Below are positions 17,700 to 26,527 of a DNA stretch of 64,000 nt, piece after piece. The notes beneath the pieces were generated by a model. That model made no database searches and was not told where the DNA came from. It saw nothing but the letters and a program-made list of their open reading frames with translations. The stretch comes from Streptomyces sp. NBC_00569 (GTDB lineage: Bacteria; Actinomycetota; Actinomycetes; Streptomycetales; Streptomycetaceae). Both the position numbers and the translations under genes were made by a program. The number at the start of each line of letters is the position of its first letter. Position 1 is the stretch's first letter. The stretch is taken from the NCBI RefSeq assembly GCF_036345255.1, contig NZ_CP107783.1, positions 6,804,001 to 6,868,000 on the forward strand. Reading direction: 5' to 3'.

Positions 17700-18584
17700 C
17701 TACGGCTCGGTGCCCTCGAATGTGACGGGAGCCTCGAACGCGGCCCGGCGCGTGGCCCGCCGCAGCGCCCTCAGGAGCGCCGGGCCGACGGTGACGGTGA
17801 GGACGACGGTGAGGGCCGCCCGGCCCAGGTCCCAGCCCAGCGACGTGGCCAGGCAGTACGCGAGGAAGCGGACCAGGTTCTCGTGCAGCGGGGCACCCGC
17901 CTGGAAGGCGACGCTCGACGACAGCGAGTCCAGGAACGGCCAGCCGGCCAGGTTCATGACGGTGCCGTACGCGAACGCGGCCAGGAACCCGTAGGCCGCC
18001 AGCATCAGCACCTCGGCGCGGCCGCGCAGCCTCCCCCGAGCTCTCGGCTTCGCTCGAGCAGGGGGGACCCCCATCGCGCCGGGGAGCAGGCCCGCGCCCA
18101 TCGTGAACCAGCCCATCGACAGCATCTGGAACGGCATCCACGGACCGACCCCGCCCGTGAGCAGCGCGGACGCGAACATGGTCACGGACCCCAGCACGAA
18201 CCCGAAGCCGGGCCCGAGGACGCGCCCGCTCAGCACCATCAGGAAGAACATCGGCTCGATCCCGGCGGTCCCCGCCCCGATCGGCCGCAGCGCCGCGCCC
18301 GTCGCGGCGAGGACCCCGAGCATCGCCACCGCCTTGGGTCCGACCCCGCCCTCGGACACGGCGGCCGCCACCACGCCCACCAGCAGGACGAGCAGCCCCG
18401 CGAACAGCCAGGGCGCGTCCTGCGCATGCGCGCTGACCTGCGACGAAGGGCCCGCGAGCAGCGGCCACCCGAAGGCGGCCACCCCTATGGCGCTGACGAG
18501 GAGCAGGGCCACCACGGAGCGGGGGCCGAGGCGCACGGCGCGGGCCTGGCGGTCGGGGCGCCCGGTCTCGGGTGCGGTCTTCAT
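17700..18584 (-). CDS. ECF transporter substrate-binding S component (probably cobalamin)
   Basis: A 294-residue membrane protein with about eight hydrophobic segments. GPWMPFQMLSMGWFTMGAGLLPG and the AAYGFLAAFAYGTVMNL stretch match the ECF-S fold of the YpdP/CbrT-type group. It is last in an operon behind a cobalamin riboswitch, so vitamin B12 or a precursor is the likely substrate. ATG 18584 overlaps the EcfA stop by 4 nt (ATGA). Residues about 170-185 (Pro/Arg-rich, PPARAKPRARGRLRGR) are encoded by an inserted palindromic repeat at 18031-18073 and probably form an extra cytoplasmic loop. Confidence 0.8.
   Translation of the reverse strand: MKTAPETGRPDRQARAVRLGPRSVVALLLVSAIGVAAFGWPLLAGPSSQVSAHAQDAPWLFAGLLVLLVGVVAAAVSEGGVGPKAVAMLGVLAATGAALRPIGAGTAGIEPMFFLMVLSGRVLGPGFGFVLGSVTMFASALLTGGVGPWMPFQMLSMGWFTMGAGLLPGAMGVPPARAKPRARGRLRGRAEVLMLAAYGFLAAFAYGTVMNLAGWPFLDSLSSSVAFQAGAPLHENLVRFLAYCLATSLGWDLGRAALTVVLTVTVGPALLRALRRATRRAAFEAPVTFEGTEP
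18031..18073. repeat. Small palindromic repeat inserted in the ecfS gene
   Basis: The segment reads CTCCCCCGAGCTCTCGGCTT, then CGCTCGAGCAGGGGGGACCC and CCA. The arms CCCCC-GAG and CTCGAGCA-GGGGG pair, and TCGGCTTCG forms the tip. It resembles a small palindromic element I know as common between streptomycete genes. Here it lies inside a coding sequence and keeps the frame open. Confidence 0.7.
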
Positions 18585-20260
18585 GCCCCGTCCTCCGTCG
18601 GACCCGCGGGTCCGAGGGCCTCGCGGACCTGCGCCACGGTGAGCCACTTGCCCGGGGTCAGCACCTTGGCGACCTGGGGGGAGAAGGCGGGGGAGGCCAC
18701 GACCACCTCGGGGGTGGGCCCGTTCGCCACGATCTCGCCGTCGGCGAGGACGGCGACGCGGTGGGACAGCTCGGCGGCCAGTTCCACGTCGTGCGTGGCC
18801 AGGACGACGGCGTGCCCGTCGGCCGCGAGGCCGCGCAGGATCGTGACCAGGCGGGCCTTCGCCGCGTAGTCGAGGCCGCGCGTCGGCTCGTCGAGCAGGA
18901 GCAGCGGGGGGCGCGCCGTCAGCACGATCGCCAGGGCGAGGGTGAGGCGCTGGCCCTCCGAGAGGTCACGGGGATGGGTGTCGTCCACGATGCCGGGCAG
19001 GAGCCGCGAGACCAGATCGCGGCAGGTGCCCGGATCCGCGCCCGCGTCGTGGTCGGCGGCCGCGCACTCGGCGGCCACCGTGTCCGCGTACAGGAGGTCC
19101 CGCGGTTCCTGCGGGACCAGGCCGACGCGGCGGATCAGCTCGCGCGGGCCCGTGCGGTGCGGGACCGCGCCGCCCACCAGGGCCGTGCCGGACGACGGAC
19201 GGACCAGGCCGACCAGGGTGGACAGGAGGGTGGACTTCCCGGCGCCGTTACGGCCCATCAGGGCGACGATCTCACCGGGCCCGACCGAGAGGTCGACGTG
19301 GCGCAGCGCCTCGACGCGCCCCCGTCGCACCGCGAGCCCCGCGACCTCGGCCACGGCGGGCACCACCGGCTGCCTGCCGGAACGCAGCAGCGACCGGCGG
19401 GAGGCGGGGGAGACGGCGGCCTGCGGCGGCTCATGGGGCTCGCATCCCGCCAGGCGCTCACGCAACTCCCCGGACCCGCGCCGCGCGTCCCGCACCGTCA
19501 GCGGCAGCGGTGACCAGCCCGCGAGGCGGCCCAGGTCCACGACCGGCGGGAACACCGGCGACACGGCCATGATCTCGGCGGGGGCGCCGAGCAGCAGGGG
19601 CTCGCCCGGCCCTGCGAGGAGCGCGACCTGGTCCGCGTACTGCACGACCCGCTCAAGCCGGTGCTCGGCCATCAGGACCGTGGTGCCGAGGTCGTGCACG
19701 AGACGCTGCAGCACCGCGAGGACCTCCTCCGCGGCGGCCGGGTCGAGTGCGGACGTCGGCTCGTCCAGGACCAGGACCCGCGGGTGCGGGGTGAGTACGG
19801 AGCCGATGGCGACGCGCTGCTGCTGCCCGCCGGACAGCGTCGCGATGGGACGCTCACGCAGGTCGGCGAGGCCCAGCAGGTCGAGGGTCTCCTCGACCCG
19901 GCGCCGCATCACGTCGGGCGCGAGTCCGAGCGACTCCATGCCGTACGCGAGCTCGTCCTCGACCGTGTCGGTGACGAAGTGGGAGAGCGGGTCCTGCCCC
20001 ACCGTGCCCACCACGTCGGCGAGTTCGCGCGGCTTGTGCGTACGGGTGTCGCGTCCCGCGACCGTGACGCGCCCGCTCAGCGTCCCCCCGGTGAAGTGCG
20101 GCACGAGGCCGCTCACCGCGCCGAGCAGCGTCGACTTGCCGACGCCGGACGGCCCCACGAGCAGTACCAACTCGCCCTCGGGCACGTCGAGTTCGATGTT
20201 GCGGACCGTGGGTGTCGCGGCCCCGTCGTACGTCACCGAGACGTCCTCGAACCGGATCAT
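18581..20260 (-). CDS. ECF transporter ATPase, two fused ABC domains (EcfA-EcfA')
   Basis: A 559-residue protein with two ABC ATPase domains. Domain 1 (about residues 1-240): Walker A GPSGVGKS, signature LSGGQQQR, Walker B VLVLDEPTSAL. Domain 2 (about 300-540): Walker A GRNGAGKS, signature variant LSEGQRL, Walker B LLLLDEPTRGLD. The fused pair replaces separate EcfA and EcfA' subunits and powers the T and S components encoded on either side. ATG 20260 overlaps the EcfT stop by 4 nt. The frame open upstream of this ATG is antisense noise. Confidence 0.93.
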   Translation of the reverse strand: MIRFEDVSVTYDGAATPTVRNIELDVPEGELVLLVGPSGVGKSTLLGAVSGLVPHFTGGTLSGRVTVAGRDTRTHKPRELADVVGTVGQDPLSHFVTDTVEDELAYGMESLGLAPDVMRRRVEETLDLLGLADLRERPIATLSGGQQQRVAIGSVLTPHPRVLVLDEPTSALDPAAAEEVLAVLQRLVHDLGTTVLMAEHRLERVVQYADQVALLAGPGEPLLLGAPAEIMAVSPVFPPVVDLGRLAGWSPLPLTVRDARRGSGELRERLAGCEPHEPPQAAVSPASRRSLLRSGRQPVVPAVAEVAGLAVRRGRVEALRHVDLSVGPGEIVALMGRNGAGKSTLLSTLVGLVRPSSGTALVGGAVPHRTGPRELIRRVGLVPQEPRDLLYADTVAAECAAADHDAGADPGTCRDLVSRLLPGIVDDTHPRDLSEGQRLTLALAIVLTARPPLLLLDEPTRGLDYAAKARLVTILRGLAADGHAVVLATHDVELAAELSHRVAVLADGEIVANGPTPEVVVASPAFSPQVAKVLTPGKWLTVAQVREALGPAGPTEDGA

Positions 20261-21459
20261 GAAGCCTCCTTCGAGGGTGTTTCGGCGAGCGGTGGCGCGG
20301 GCGCCACGAACGCGGGGAGCAGCCCGAGCAGCACCCCGGCCGCGGGCCACAGCGGCAGCGTCGGCGCGGCCAGCGGCACGACGCCGGGCGCCAGAGCCGA
20401 GGGATCGTAGGAACCGGCCCGGATCATCACGGCGGCGACGGCCGCCCCCGACGCGGCGACGAGCCACGCCCGCACGCCCCACACGTCGGGCCGGTACCGG
20501 GTGCGGACCGAGCGGCGCCCGCCGAGCCAGAGCCCGCCGAGCGCGGCCGCCACCCCGGCGAGCAGCACGGGCAGCCCGTACCGCGCGCCGTCCGCGGTCA
20601 GCAGCCCGTACGTACCCGCGCACACCCCGACCAGGCCGCCCAGCGTGAGCACCGCGGTGACCCTGCGCACGGCGGCCGGGACCTCGGCCGTACGCCCGTA
20701 CCCGCGCGCGTCCATCGCGGCGGCCAGCGCCACCGACCGCTCAAGGGCGCCCTCAAGGACCGGCAGACCGACCTGAGCCAGGCCCCGCAGCCCCTTGTCG
20801 GGCCGGCCGCGCAGCCGGCGCGCGGCCCGCAGCCGCCGGACGTCGGCGATCAGGTTCGGCGCGAACGTCATCGCGACGACGACGGCGACCCCGGCCTCGT
20901 ACAGCGCGCCCGGCAGGGACTTGAGGAGGCGGGCCGGGCTCGCGAGGGCGTTCGCCGCGCCCACACAGATCAGCAGCGCGGCCAGCTTCAGGCCGTCGTA
21001 CAGCGCGAACACCAGGCCCTCGACCGTGACCCGGCCCCCGATCCGCACCCCCTGCGCCCATTCGGGCAGCGGCACCTCGGGCAGGGTGACGAGCAGGTGC
21101 GTGCCCGGGATCGGCGACCCGAGGAACACCGCGAACAGCAGCCGGATCCCGATCACCGAGAGCCCCAGCTTCACGAACGCCCCGTACGAGCGCGCCCACG
21201 GCGCCGAGGTGCGGCGCGCGGCCACCACGTACCCGGCCACCCCTATGAGCAGCGCGAGCAGCAGAGGATTCGTCGTCCGCGACGCCGCCGTGCCGAGCCC
21301 CAGAGCCCAGAGCCACCAGGCGCCGGGATGCAGCGCGTTCGAGCGGTGGGCCCGGGGCGCGGCGAGGGGACGACGGCGCGCGGACGGCCCCGTCCCCGGG
21401 TCGCGCGCGAGGCGCGGACGCGGGGCGGGGTGCGGTGTACCTGCGCCGGTGCTGCTCAT
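20257..21459 (-). CDS. ECF transporter transmembrane T component
   Basis: A 400-residue membrane protein of the CbiQ/EcfT family. The coupling-helix motif Ala-x-Arg-Gly appears as AAMDARGYG near residue 255, preceded by RRLRAARRLRGR in the cytoplasmic helices that touch the ATPases. Additional C-terminal helices make it longer than typical EcfT proteins (about 260 residues). It should transmit ATP-driven movement to the S component. It follows the SCO2322-family gene by 22 bp and overlaps the ATPase gene by 4 nt. Confidence 0.9.
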   Translation of the reverse strand: MSSTGAGTPHPAPRPRLARDPGTGPSARRRPLAAPRAHRSNALHPGAWWLWALGLGTAASRTTNPLLLALLIGVAGYVVAARRTSAPWARSYGAFVKLGLSVIGIRLLFAVFLGSPIPGTHLLVTLPEVPLPEWAQGVRIGGRVTVEGLVFALYDGLKLAALLICVGAANALASPARLLKSLPGALYEAGVAVVVAMTFAPNLIADVRRLRAARRLRGRPDKGLRGLAQVGLPVLEGALERSVALAAAMDARGYGRTAEVPAAVRRVTAVLTLGGLVGVCAGTYGLLTADGARYGLPVLLAGVAAALGGLWLGGRRSVRTRYRPDVWGVRAWLVAASGAAVAAVMIRAGSYDPSALAPGVVPLAAPTLPLWPAAGVLLGLLPAFVAPAPPLAETPSKEAS

Positions 21460-21481
21460 CGTGTCGTCGTGTCCGCGTCCG

Positions 21482-22171
21482 TCAGCCGCGCCGGCGGCGG
21501 GCCTGCCAGACCGCGGCCGCGCCGAGCACGACGACGACGGCGCCGCCCGCGATCAGGCCGACGGAGGGGCCACCCCCGCCGTCGGACGCCGCCGCGCTGT
21601 CCTTCCCGGTGTCCTGGGACTCCGTGCCCTTGGACTCCGTGTCCTTGGAAGAGGACACCTGCTCGCCGCAGCCCGTCTTCGGGTAGCCGGCGATGGAGCA
21701 CAGCAGAGCCTGGTTGTTGTAGCGCAGCGGCTTGGCGACGGCGGCGAGCGCCTCCGCGCTGGTCGCGTCGTCCGCGACGCGCGCACACGCCGTCCGCGGC
21801 TTCGGCGGCGTCTCACCGGACGGCGCGTCCTGCGCCGTGCCGAAGTCGATGACGAGCGCGACCCGCTTCTCGCCGTCCCGTGCCGGAGTGGCCGCGCAGA
21901 TGGAGTCGAAGGACGCGGCACCGCGCGGCTTCGCCGAGTCCTGCGAGTCCTCGCTCACGGAGAACCGGAACCCCTGGACGTCGCCGTCCGACGGGCGGGC
22001 CGTCGACGGGCCCTGCGAGGCGTACGCCCACGCGGAGCCGTCGCGGTCCCAGAACGACCAGTAGCGATAGCCGGTGGCCTGCGCCTGGCCCGCCCCCGCG
22101 AGGAGCGCGCACAGCACGCCCAGCAGTCCGAGGACGGTGACGGCCGGACCGCGGCGGCGGCACCTGGTCAC
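21482..22171 (-). CDS. SCO2322-family membrane-anchored exported protein
   Basis: A 229-residue protein with a signal peptide (cleavage near AQATGYRYWSFW), an extracellular domain beginning YRYWSFWDRDGSAW, a Ser/Thr/Lys-rich linker, and a C-terminal helix followed by RRRRG that would anchor it outside the membrane. It matches the streptomycete SCO2322 family. The gene starts at GTG 22171, overlapping the previous stop by 4 nt. Its place between an intrinsic-factor-like protein and an ECF transporter suggests it helps capture or hand over cobalamin at the cell surface; this is inference. Confidence 0.8.
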   Translation of the reverse strand: MTRCRRRGPAVTVLGLLGVLCALLAGAGQAQATGYRYWSFWDRDGSAWAYASQGPSTARPSDGDVQGFRFSVSEDSQDSAKPRGAASFDSICAATPARDGEKRVALVIDFGTAQDAPSGETPPKPRTACARVADDATSAEALAAVAKPLRYNNQALLCSIAGYPKTGCGEQVSSSKDTESKGTESQDTGKDSAAASDGGGGPSVGLIAGGAVVVVLGAAAVWQARRRRG

Positions 22172-23373
22172 AGCTGCTGCTTCTTGCGGCCGCTGAACAG
22201 GAAGCCGATGCCGATGCCGGCGACGGCCGCGACGGCGACGACGTACCAGACGCTGATGCCGCCGTCGTCCTTCTTCTCGTCCTTCTTCCCTTCGGCCGCG
22301 GCCTTCGTGGAGGAGGGCGCGGGACCGGTCGCGTTCAGGGCCTTCACGAGGTCGGTGCCGCCGAAGTCACGGGGATCGGCGCCGGCCGCGTGCGAGGCGA
22401 GGACGAGCTGGGCGTAGGCGGCGGGACCGCTCTGGGAGGCCCACTGCGTGGCGTTCTTCTCCAGCCAGCTCAGCGCGGGGGCGGCCTGGTCGCCGTGGCC
22501 CGCGGCCGAGAGCGCTGTGACCGCGTCGGCCGTGTTGCCGTAGTCCGGCTGGTCCTTGGCGCCCGGCATCGACGACATGAGGTGGTGGTCCTTGGCCAGC
22601 GCCTCGGTCAGGTAGGCGGAGCCGTTCTGCGCGGCCTGCGCCGCGTCGGGGGTGCCCGAGCCCTTGCAGGACGGGGCCCCGGCCTGCTTCGTGCCGTCCG
22701 CGGCGAGGCCCTTGCCGAGCCCGCCGAGCACACCGGCCGCAGTCGCGTCCGCATTGGCCGCGAGCTTCCCCTTCTTGTCCGGCTGGTACGCGAACGCGCC
22801 CCCGCCGTCCTTGCCGCACGCGATGGACAGCTTGACGAGCGCGGCCTGCGCCGACGTCACCTTCTCGCCCGCCGCGGCGAGCGCGCCGATCACCACGGAC
22901 GTGGAGTTCGCGTCACTCGCGCCGCCCGGGTTGTAGCCCCAGCCGCCGTCGTCGCCCCGCACCGACTCCAGCCACTTCACGGCCTTGCCGACCTCGGCGT
23001 CGTGCCCGCCGAGCGCGGCGAGCGCCTGCACCGCGGCGCCCGTGCTGTTGGAGTCGACAGGCGTCTTGGCGTCGCACGCCTTGCCCGTGTCGGCGCGGAA
23101 CGCGGCGAACCCGCCGTTCGCGCACTGCTGCCCGGTCAGCCAGTCCACGGCCTTCGCCGCGGGCTTCACACCGGTCGTGTGCTGGGCGAGCAGCGAGAGC
23201 GACTGCCGCCAGACACCGTCGTACGTCGGGTCGGCCTTCCCGTAGAGCCCGGAGGGGATCGCCACCGAAGGGGACGCGGAGGGCGCGGAGTCGTCCGCGA
23301 GGGCGGCCGGGGCGGTGGCCATGCCGATGACGGCGGTGGCCGCCACGAGCGCGGCGCTGCGGCGAATGTTCAT
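22168..23373 (-). CDS. Surface-anchored alpha/alpha-toroid protein, intrinsic-factor-like
   Basis: A 401-residue exported protein. After a signal peptide ending near ALADD, residues about 50-350 show prenyltransferase/squalene-oxidase type repeats (WLTGQQCANGGFAAF, DDGGWGYNPGG, SDANSTSVVIGAL), the alpha/alpha-barrel also used by intrinsic factor and transcobalamin. A Lys-rich linker and one helix (WYVVAVAAVAGIGIGFLF) before GRKKQQL anchor it. First gene of the operon behind the cobalamin riboswitch, so a B12-binding role is likely but inferred. ATG 23373 was chosen over an extension to 23421. Cys residues at the repeats may form disulfides. Confidence 0.8.
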   Translation of the reverse strand: MNIRRSAALVAATAVIGMATAPAALADDSAPSASPSVAIPSGLYGKADPTYDGVWRQSLSLLAQHTTGVKPAAKAVDWLTGQQCANGGFAAFRADTGKACDAKTPVDSNSTGAAVQALAALGGHDAEVGKAVKWLESVRGDDGGWGYNPGGASDANSTSVVIGALAAAGEKVTSAQAALVKLSIACGKDGGGAFAYQPDKKGKLAANADATAAGVLGGLGKGLAADGTKQAGAPSCKGSGTPDAAQAAQNGSAYLTEALAKDHHLMSSMPGAKDQPDYGNTADAVTALSAAGHGDQAAPALSWLEKNATQWASQSGPAAYAQLVLASHAAGADPRDFGGTDLVKALNATGPAPSSTKAAAEGKKDEKKDDGGISVWYVVAVAAVAGIGIGFLFSGRKKQQL

Positions 23374-23499
23374 GGTGGGGCGGGTGCCTCTCCCTGCGGG
23401 GAGCCGGGCGGCACGGCACACGCGGGCACCGGGCGGCTCCGGCTCCGTATGCCTCGACGGTGCCGGCCACCGGCGGGGGCCGATGACACGAGCCGGTCA

Positions 23500-23636
23500 C
23501 GCGCCGCACGGGGCAGTCCGGCTCACCACCTGCGTGGTTCACGGTTGCGGGGTCAGCGCCGGATTCGCACCGGCTTCCCCCCGAGCGCGCATGATGACGA
23601 CCCGCCCACTGTACCGGCCCGTAGCCGGCCTCCCCC
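23500..23636 (-). ncRNA. Cobalamin riboswitch
   Basis: On the minus strand the conserved parts of the B12 aptamer appear in order: GCCGGTGCGAATCCGGC at about 23574-23558, GACCCCGCAACCGTGA at about 23554-23540, and the B12-box-like AGCCGGACTGCC at about 23523-23512. It lies 130-260 nt upstream of the ATG at 23373. A GC-rich stem further downstream (GCCGGTGGCCGGC, about 23460-23475) may be the terminator of the expression platform. Cobalamin binding normally lowers expression of the following uptake genes. The call rests on motif order; the 5' limit is approximate. Confidence 0.88.
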
Positions 23637-23715
23637 GGGGCGCCCGGAGGGCCGGGGCGGGCCGAAGCCTGCCCCGGCCCTCCGGGACGAGTGCGCCTGC
23701 CGGCGGCGACAGGGT

Positions 23716-24909
23716 TCAGCGGATGTCGACCGGCCCGTCGTCGCCGTCGCGGCCGTCCACCGGGCTCGACGCCGCCCCCAGGTACCGCTGGATCTCCATC
23801 TCGCCGCCGCTCTTCTTGGCGTCGCCGTCCGGTCCGCCCAGGTTGCGACGGACCGAGTCCAGGATGGTCAGACCCTGGCCGACGAGTCCGGCCGCGATCT
23901 CACCGAGGCCGTCCGCGCCGTTGAGCACGTTCACGTTGGCGCCCTTGAGGCCGCCGGCCGCCTCCTTCACGATCTGCGGCAGCTGGTCGATCAGCATCCG
24001 GTCGAGCGCGACCCGGTCGTACGACGCCGCCGCCGCGGCCTGGATCTTCATCCGCTCGGCCTCGGCGATGGCCATCACGCGGATCCGCTCGGCGTCCGCC
24101 TCCGCGGGCTTCACGACCTCGGCCACCAACTGCTGCTGGCGCAGTTCGGCGGCCCGCTCGGCCAGTTCGGTGCGCGCCGCGAGGACCTCCTGCTCGGCGT
24201 GCGCCTGGGCCAGCGGCCCGGCCTGGGCGGCCGCCGCCTGCGCGCGGTCCACCTCGGCCTTGTACTCGGCCTGGACGACGGCGGTCTGCCGCGCGTACTC
24301 GGCCTGGTTGCGCTGGGCCTCCTGCTGCGCCTGGGTCGAGGCCTGGGTGGCCTGCGCCTGCGCGATCTGGGCCTGCCGCTGGATGGCCGCCTTGTGCGGG
24401 GCGGACATCGCGTCGATGTAGCCGGTGTTGCCGTCGTCGATGGACTGGATCTGGAGCGAGTCCACGATCAGCCCGATCTTCGCCATCTCGGCCTTCGAGG
24501 TGTCGAGCACCTCGGCGGCGAGCTTCTGCCGCTCGGTGACGATCTCCTCGACCGTCATCGAGCCGATGATGGAGCGCAGGTGACCGGCGAAGATCCGGCC
24601 GGTCAGGACCGACATCTGATCCTGGTCGGACAGGAACCGCTGGCCGGCGTTGACGATGGACTCCGTGTCGTTGCCGACCTTGAACGCGATGACGGCGCGC
24701 ACGGTCAGGGCGATGCCCTGCCGGGTCACGCACTTCTCGACGACCTCGGCCTCGGACATGGCCAAGGACAGAAAGCGGGTCTTGCGGAAGATAGGCAGGA
24801 CGAATTTTCCGTGGCCCGTCACGACCCGGAACGGCGCTCCCCCAAGTCCCCGCCTGCCACCCGAGATCAGCATCGCCTCGTCGGGAGCGGGAACGCGATA
24901 TCCGAACAT
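23716..24909 (-). CDS. Flotillin-like SPFH/band 7 protein
   Basis: A 397-residue protein with a flotillin layout. The SPFH domain occupies about residues 1-170 (SVLTGRIFAGHLRSIIGSMTVEEI), followed by a long Ala/Gln/Glu-rich coiled coil (about 190-300) with QAEYARQTAVVQAEYKAEV and AEAERMKIQAAA. The C-terminus is acidic. Flotillins assemble on membranes into domains that organise signalling and lipid. ATG 24909 has GGAG 8 nt upstream. The gene 48 bp upstream on the same strand encodes an NfeD-like OB-fold protein, a common partner, which suggests a two-gene operon. Confidence 0.9.
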   Translation of the reverse strand: MFGYRVPAPDEAMLISGGRRGLGGAPFRVVTGHGKFVLPIFRKTRFLSLAMSEAEVVEKCVTRQGIALTVRAVIAFKVGNDTESIVNAGQRFLSDQDQMSVLTGRIFAGHLRSIIGSMTVEEIVTERQKLAAEVLDTSKAEMAKIGLIVDSLQIQSIDDGNTGYIDAMSAPHKAAIQRQAQIAQAQATQASTQAQQEAQRNQAEYARQTAVVQAEYKAEVDRAQAAAAQAGPLAQAHAEQEVLAARTELAERAAELRQQQLVAEVVKPAEADAERIRVMAIAEAERMKIQAAAAASYDRVALDRMLIDQLPQIVKEAAGGLKGANVNVLNGADGLGEIAAGLVGQGLTILDSVRRNLGGPDGDAKKSGGEMEIQRYLGAASSPVDGRDGDDGPVDIR

Positions 24910-24957
24910 CCTTCAGTCTCCTTAGCGGGCGTCCCCCGTGTCGCCGGAGCCGTCGGC

Positions 24958-25185
24958 TCATTCGTCGAGCGACGGATCGCTCCAGGCCATGACGACGACC
25001 TGGCGGGTGCCGCGGGACTCGATCACCAGGACCGTCGCCCCGCGTTCCAGGGGTTCGTCGGACCACGCGAGAAACGTCTCGCTGCCGCCCCGCACCCGCA
25101 CCAGTACCTCGCCCGGGCCCTCGGCTCCGCGCGTGGCGATGACCAGCTTCCCCGTACAGCCGACCACGGCCTCGTCCGGCGCCAT
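24958..25185 (-). CDS. Small NfeD-like OB-fold protein
   Basis: A 75-residue protein with the five-strand pattern of an NfeD C-terminal domain: VVGCTGKLVIATR, GEVLVRVRGGSETFLAWSDE, GATVLVIESRG, RQVVVMAW. There is no membrane helix or protease part, so it is a minimal partner for the flotillin encoded 48 bp downstream. ATG 25185 lies 14 nt after GAGGGGGCGG. The frame runs open upstream to 26439 across an unrelated antisense gene, which I discount. Confidence 0.75.
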   Translation of the reverse strand: MAPDEAVVGCTGKLVIATRGAEGPGEVLVRVRGGSETFLAWSDEPLERGATVLVIESRGTRQVVVMAWSDPSLDE

Positions 25186-25340
25186 CGGTGGCCGCCCCCT
25201 CGTCGGTCCAGTTCTGAGATGCCAGACATTACGCCTGTTGCCACGCTCGGACCATGCGGCGGAAGGCCCGCCGGGCAGGCTGTTTCGTACGCCCGGTAAA
25301 GATCGCGCAACGCCGGTAAAGCGCGGGTCAAGTGCGTAGG

Positions 25341-26378
25341 TCAGACCGGCGCATAAGTCACCGGGTCGCTCCCGGGGACGGCCTCCGCGCGGCCCAGTTT
25401 CACCAGCCGGCGCAAGTGCGCCTCGGCCTCCGAGACCGCGATGGTGCGCGAGCCGTAGGGGATCTGTTCCCAGGGCCGGTTCCACTCCATCCGCTCGGCG
25501 AGCTGCCAGGGGGTGAGCGGGGTGGCGAGCAGGGTGAGCAGGCCGGTGAGGCGCTCCTCGTGGTGGTCGAGCAGCTCCCGTACGCGGGCGGGGGCGTCGG
25601 TGAACGTGTGCTGGTGGGCCGGGAGCACCTCGGCGGGGGCCAGACGGCCGACGCGCTCCAGTGAGTCCAGGTAGTCGCCGAGCGGATCCGTGACCGTGGC
25701 GTCGTCCGGGTCCTCGTAGAGGCCGATGTGCGGGGTGATCCCGGGGAGCAGGTGGTCGCCGGAGAAGAGGCGGCCGTTGCCCGCGAGCCCGGCGGGGTGG
25801 TCCTCCTCCAGGTGCAGGCAGACATGGCCCGGGGTGTGGCCGGGCGTCCAGATCGCGCGCAGGCGGCGGCCCGGCAGGTCGAGCAGGTCGCCGGGGGTGA
25901 TGGTGCGGTCGGGGAGCGCGGGGGCGAGGCCCGGGAGGCTGCGGGCCCTGCCCGAGTCGCGGGCGGCGATCAGCGGCGCCATGTGCTCCTCGGGGGCGCC
26001 GGCCGCGGCGAGCTTGGCGGCCATGAACGCGTACCAGCGCTCCGGCGGGTTCTCGCGGGTGCGGCGCACGACGGAGACGTCCGCCTCGTGCATGGCGATC
26101 CAGGCGCCGGACGCCTCGCGCACCTTGGCCGACAGGCCGTGGTGGTCGGGGTGGTGATGGGTGATCAGCACCCCCGTCACCTCGCCGACGCTCGTGCCGC
26201 AGGCGGTGAGGCCCTCGGTGAGCGCGCCCCACGACTCGGGGTCGTCCCAGCCCGTGTCGATGAGGACGGGCCCGCGGTCGGTGTCGAGGAGGTGGACCAG
26301 GGTGAAGCCGAGCGGATTGTCGGGGATGGGCACCCGAAGGGACCGGACGCCTCCACCATGGTCGGTCACCTGCGTCAT
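25341..26378 (-). CDS. MBL-fold metallo-hydrolase
   Basis: A 345-residue metallo-beta-lactamase-fold enzyme. The zinc motif is THHHPDHHG near residue 74, with further ligands in WTPGHTPGHVC and LFSGDHLLP. The C-terminal part (DHHEERLTGLL, RRLVKLGRAEA) is an added helical domain typical of the LACTB2-like group. Hydrolysis of a thioester or ester is likely. It is divergent from the aldehyde dehydrogenase gene, and a KstR-like site at 26425-26438 lies 46 bp before its start codon, placing it in the sterol regulon. ATG 26378 is preceded by GAGAGGTGGGG. Confidence 0.85.
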   Translation of the reverse strand: MTQVTDHGGGVRSLRVPIPDNPLGFTLVHLLDTDRGPVLIDTGWDDPESWGALTEGLTACGTSVGEVTGVLITHHHPDHHGLSAKVREASGAWIAMHEADVSVVRRTRENPPERWYAFMAAKLAAAGAPEEHMAPLIAARDSGRARSLPGLAPALPDRTITPGDLLDLPGRRLRAIWTPGHTPGHVCLHLEEDHPAGLAGNGRLFSGDHLLPGITPHIGLYEDPDDATVTDPLGDYLDSLERVGRLAPAEVLPAHQHTFTDAPARVRELLDHHEERLTGLLTLLATPLTPWQLAERMEWNRPWEQIPYGSRTIAVSEAEAHLRRLVKLGRAEAVPGSDPVTYAPV

Positions 26379-26424
26379 CGGGCCCCACCTCTCGTACGAC
26401 GACCTCGAACTCCCGCCACTGTAA

Positions 26425-26438
26425 TAGAACTTGTTCCA
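26425..26438. promoter_or_regulatory. KstR-like operator, MBL / aldehyde dehydrogenase
   Basis: TAGAACTTGTTCCA matches 11 of 12 defined positions of the KstR consensus TAGAACnnGTTCTA. It sits between the divergent MBL hydrolase and aldehyde dehydrogenase genes and could control both. Confidence 0.75.
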
Positions 26439-26527
26439 ATGGTCGCCCGGGTCGACTTGTTGAGCGACGGTCGCCCCGCCGATCCGTGGACTCCTGGAAC
26501 TGGAACTGGTATCAGTTTCCGTAGGTT

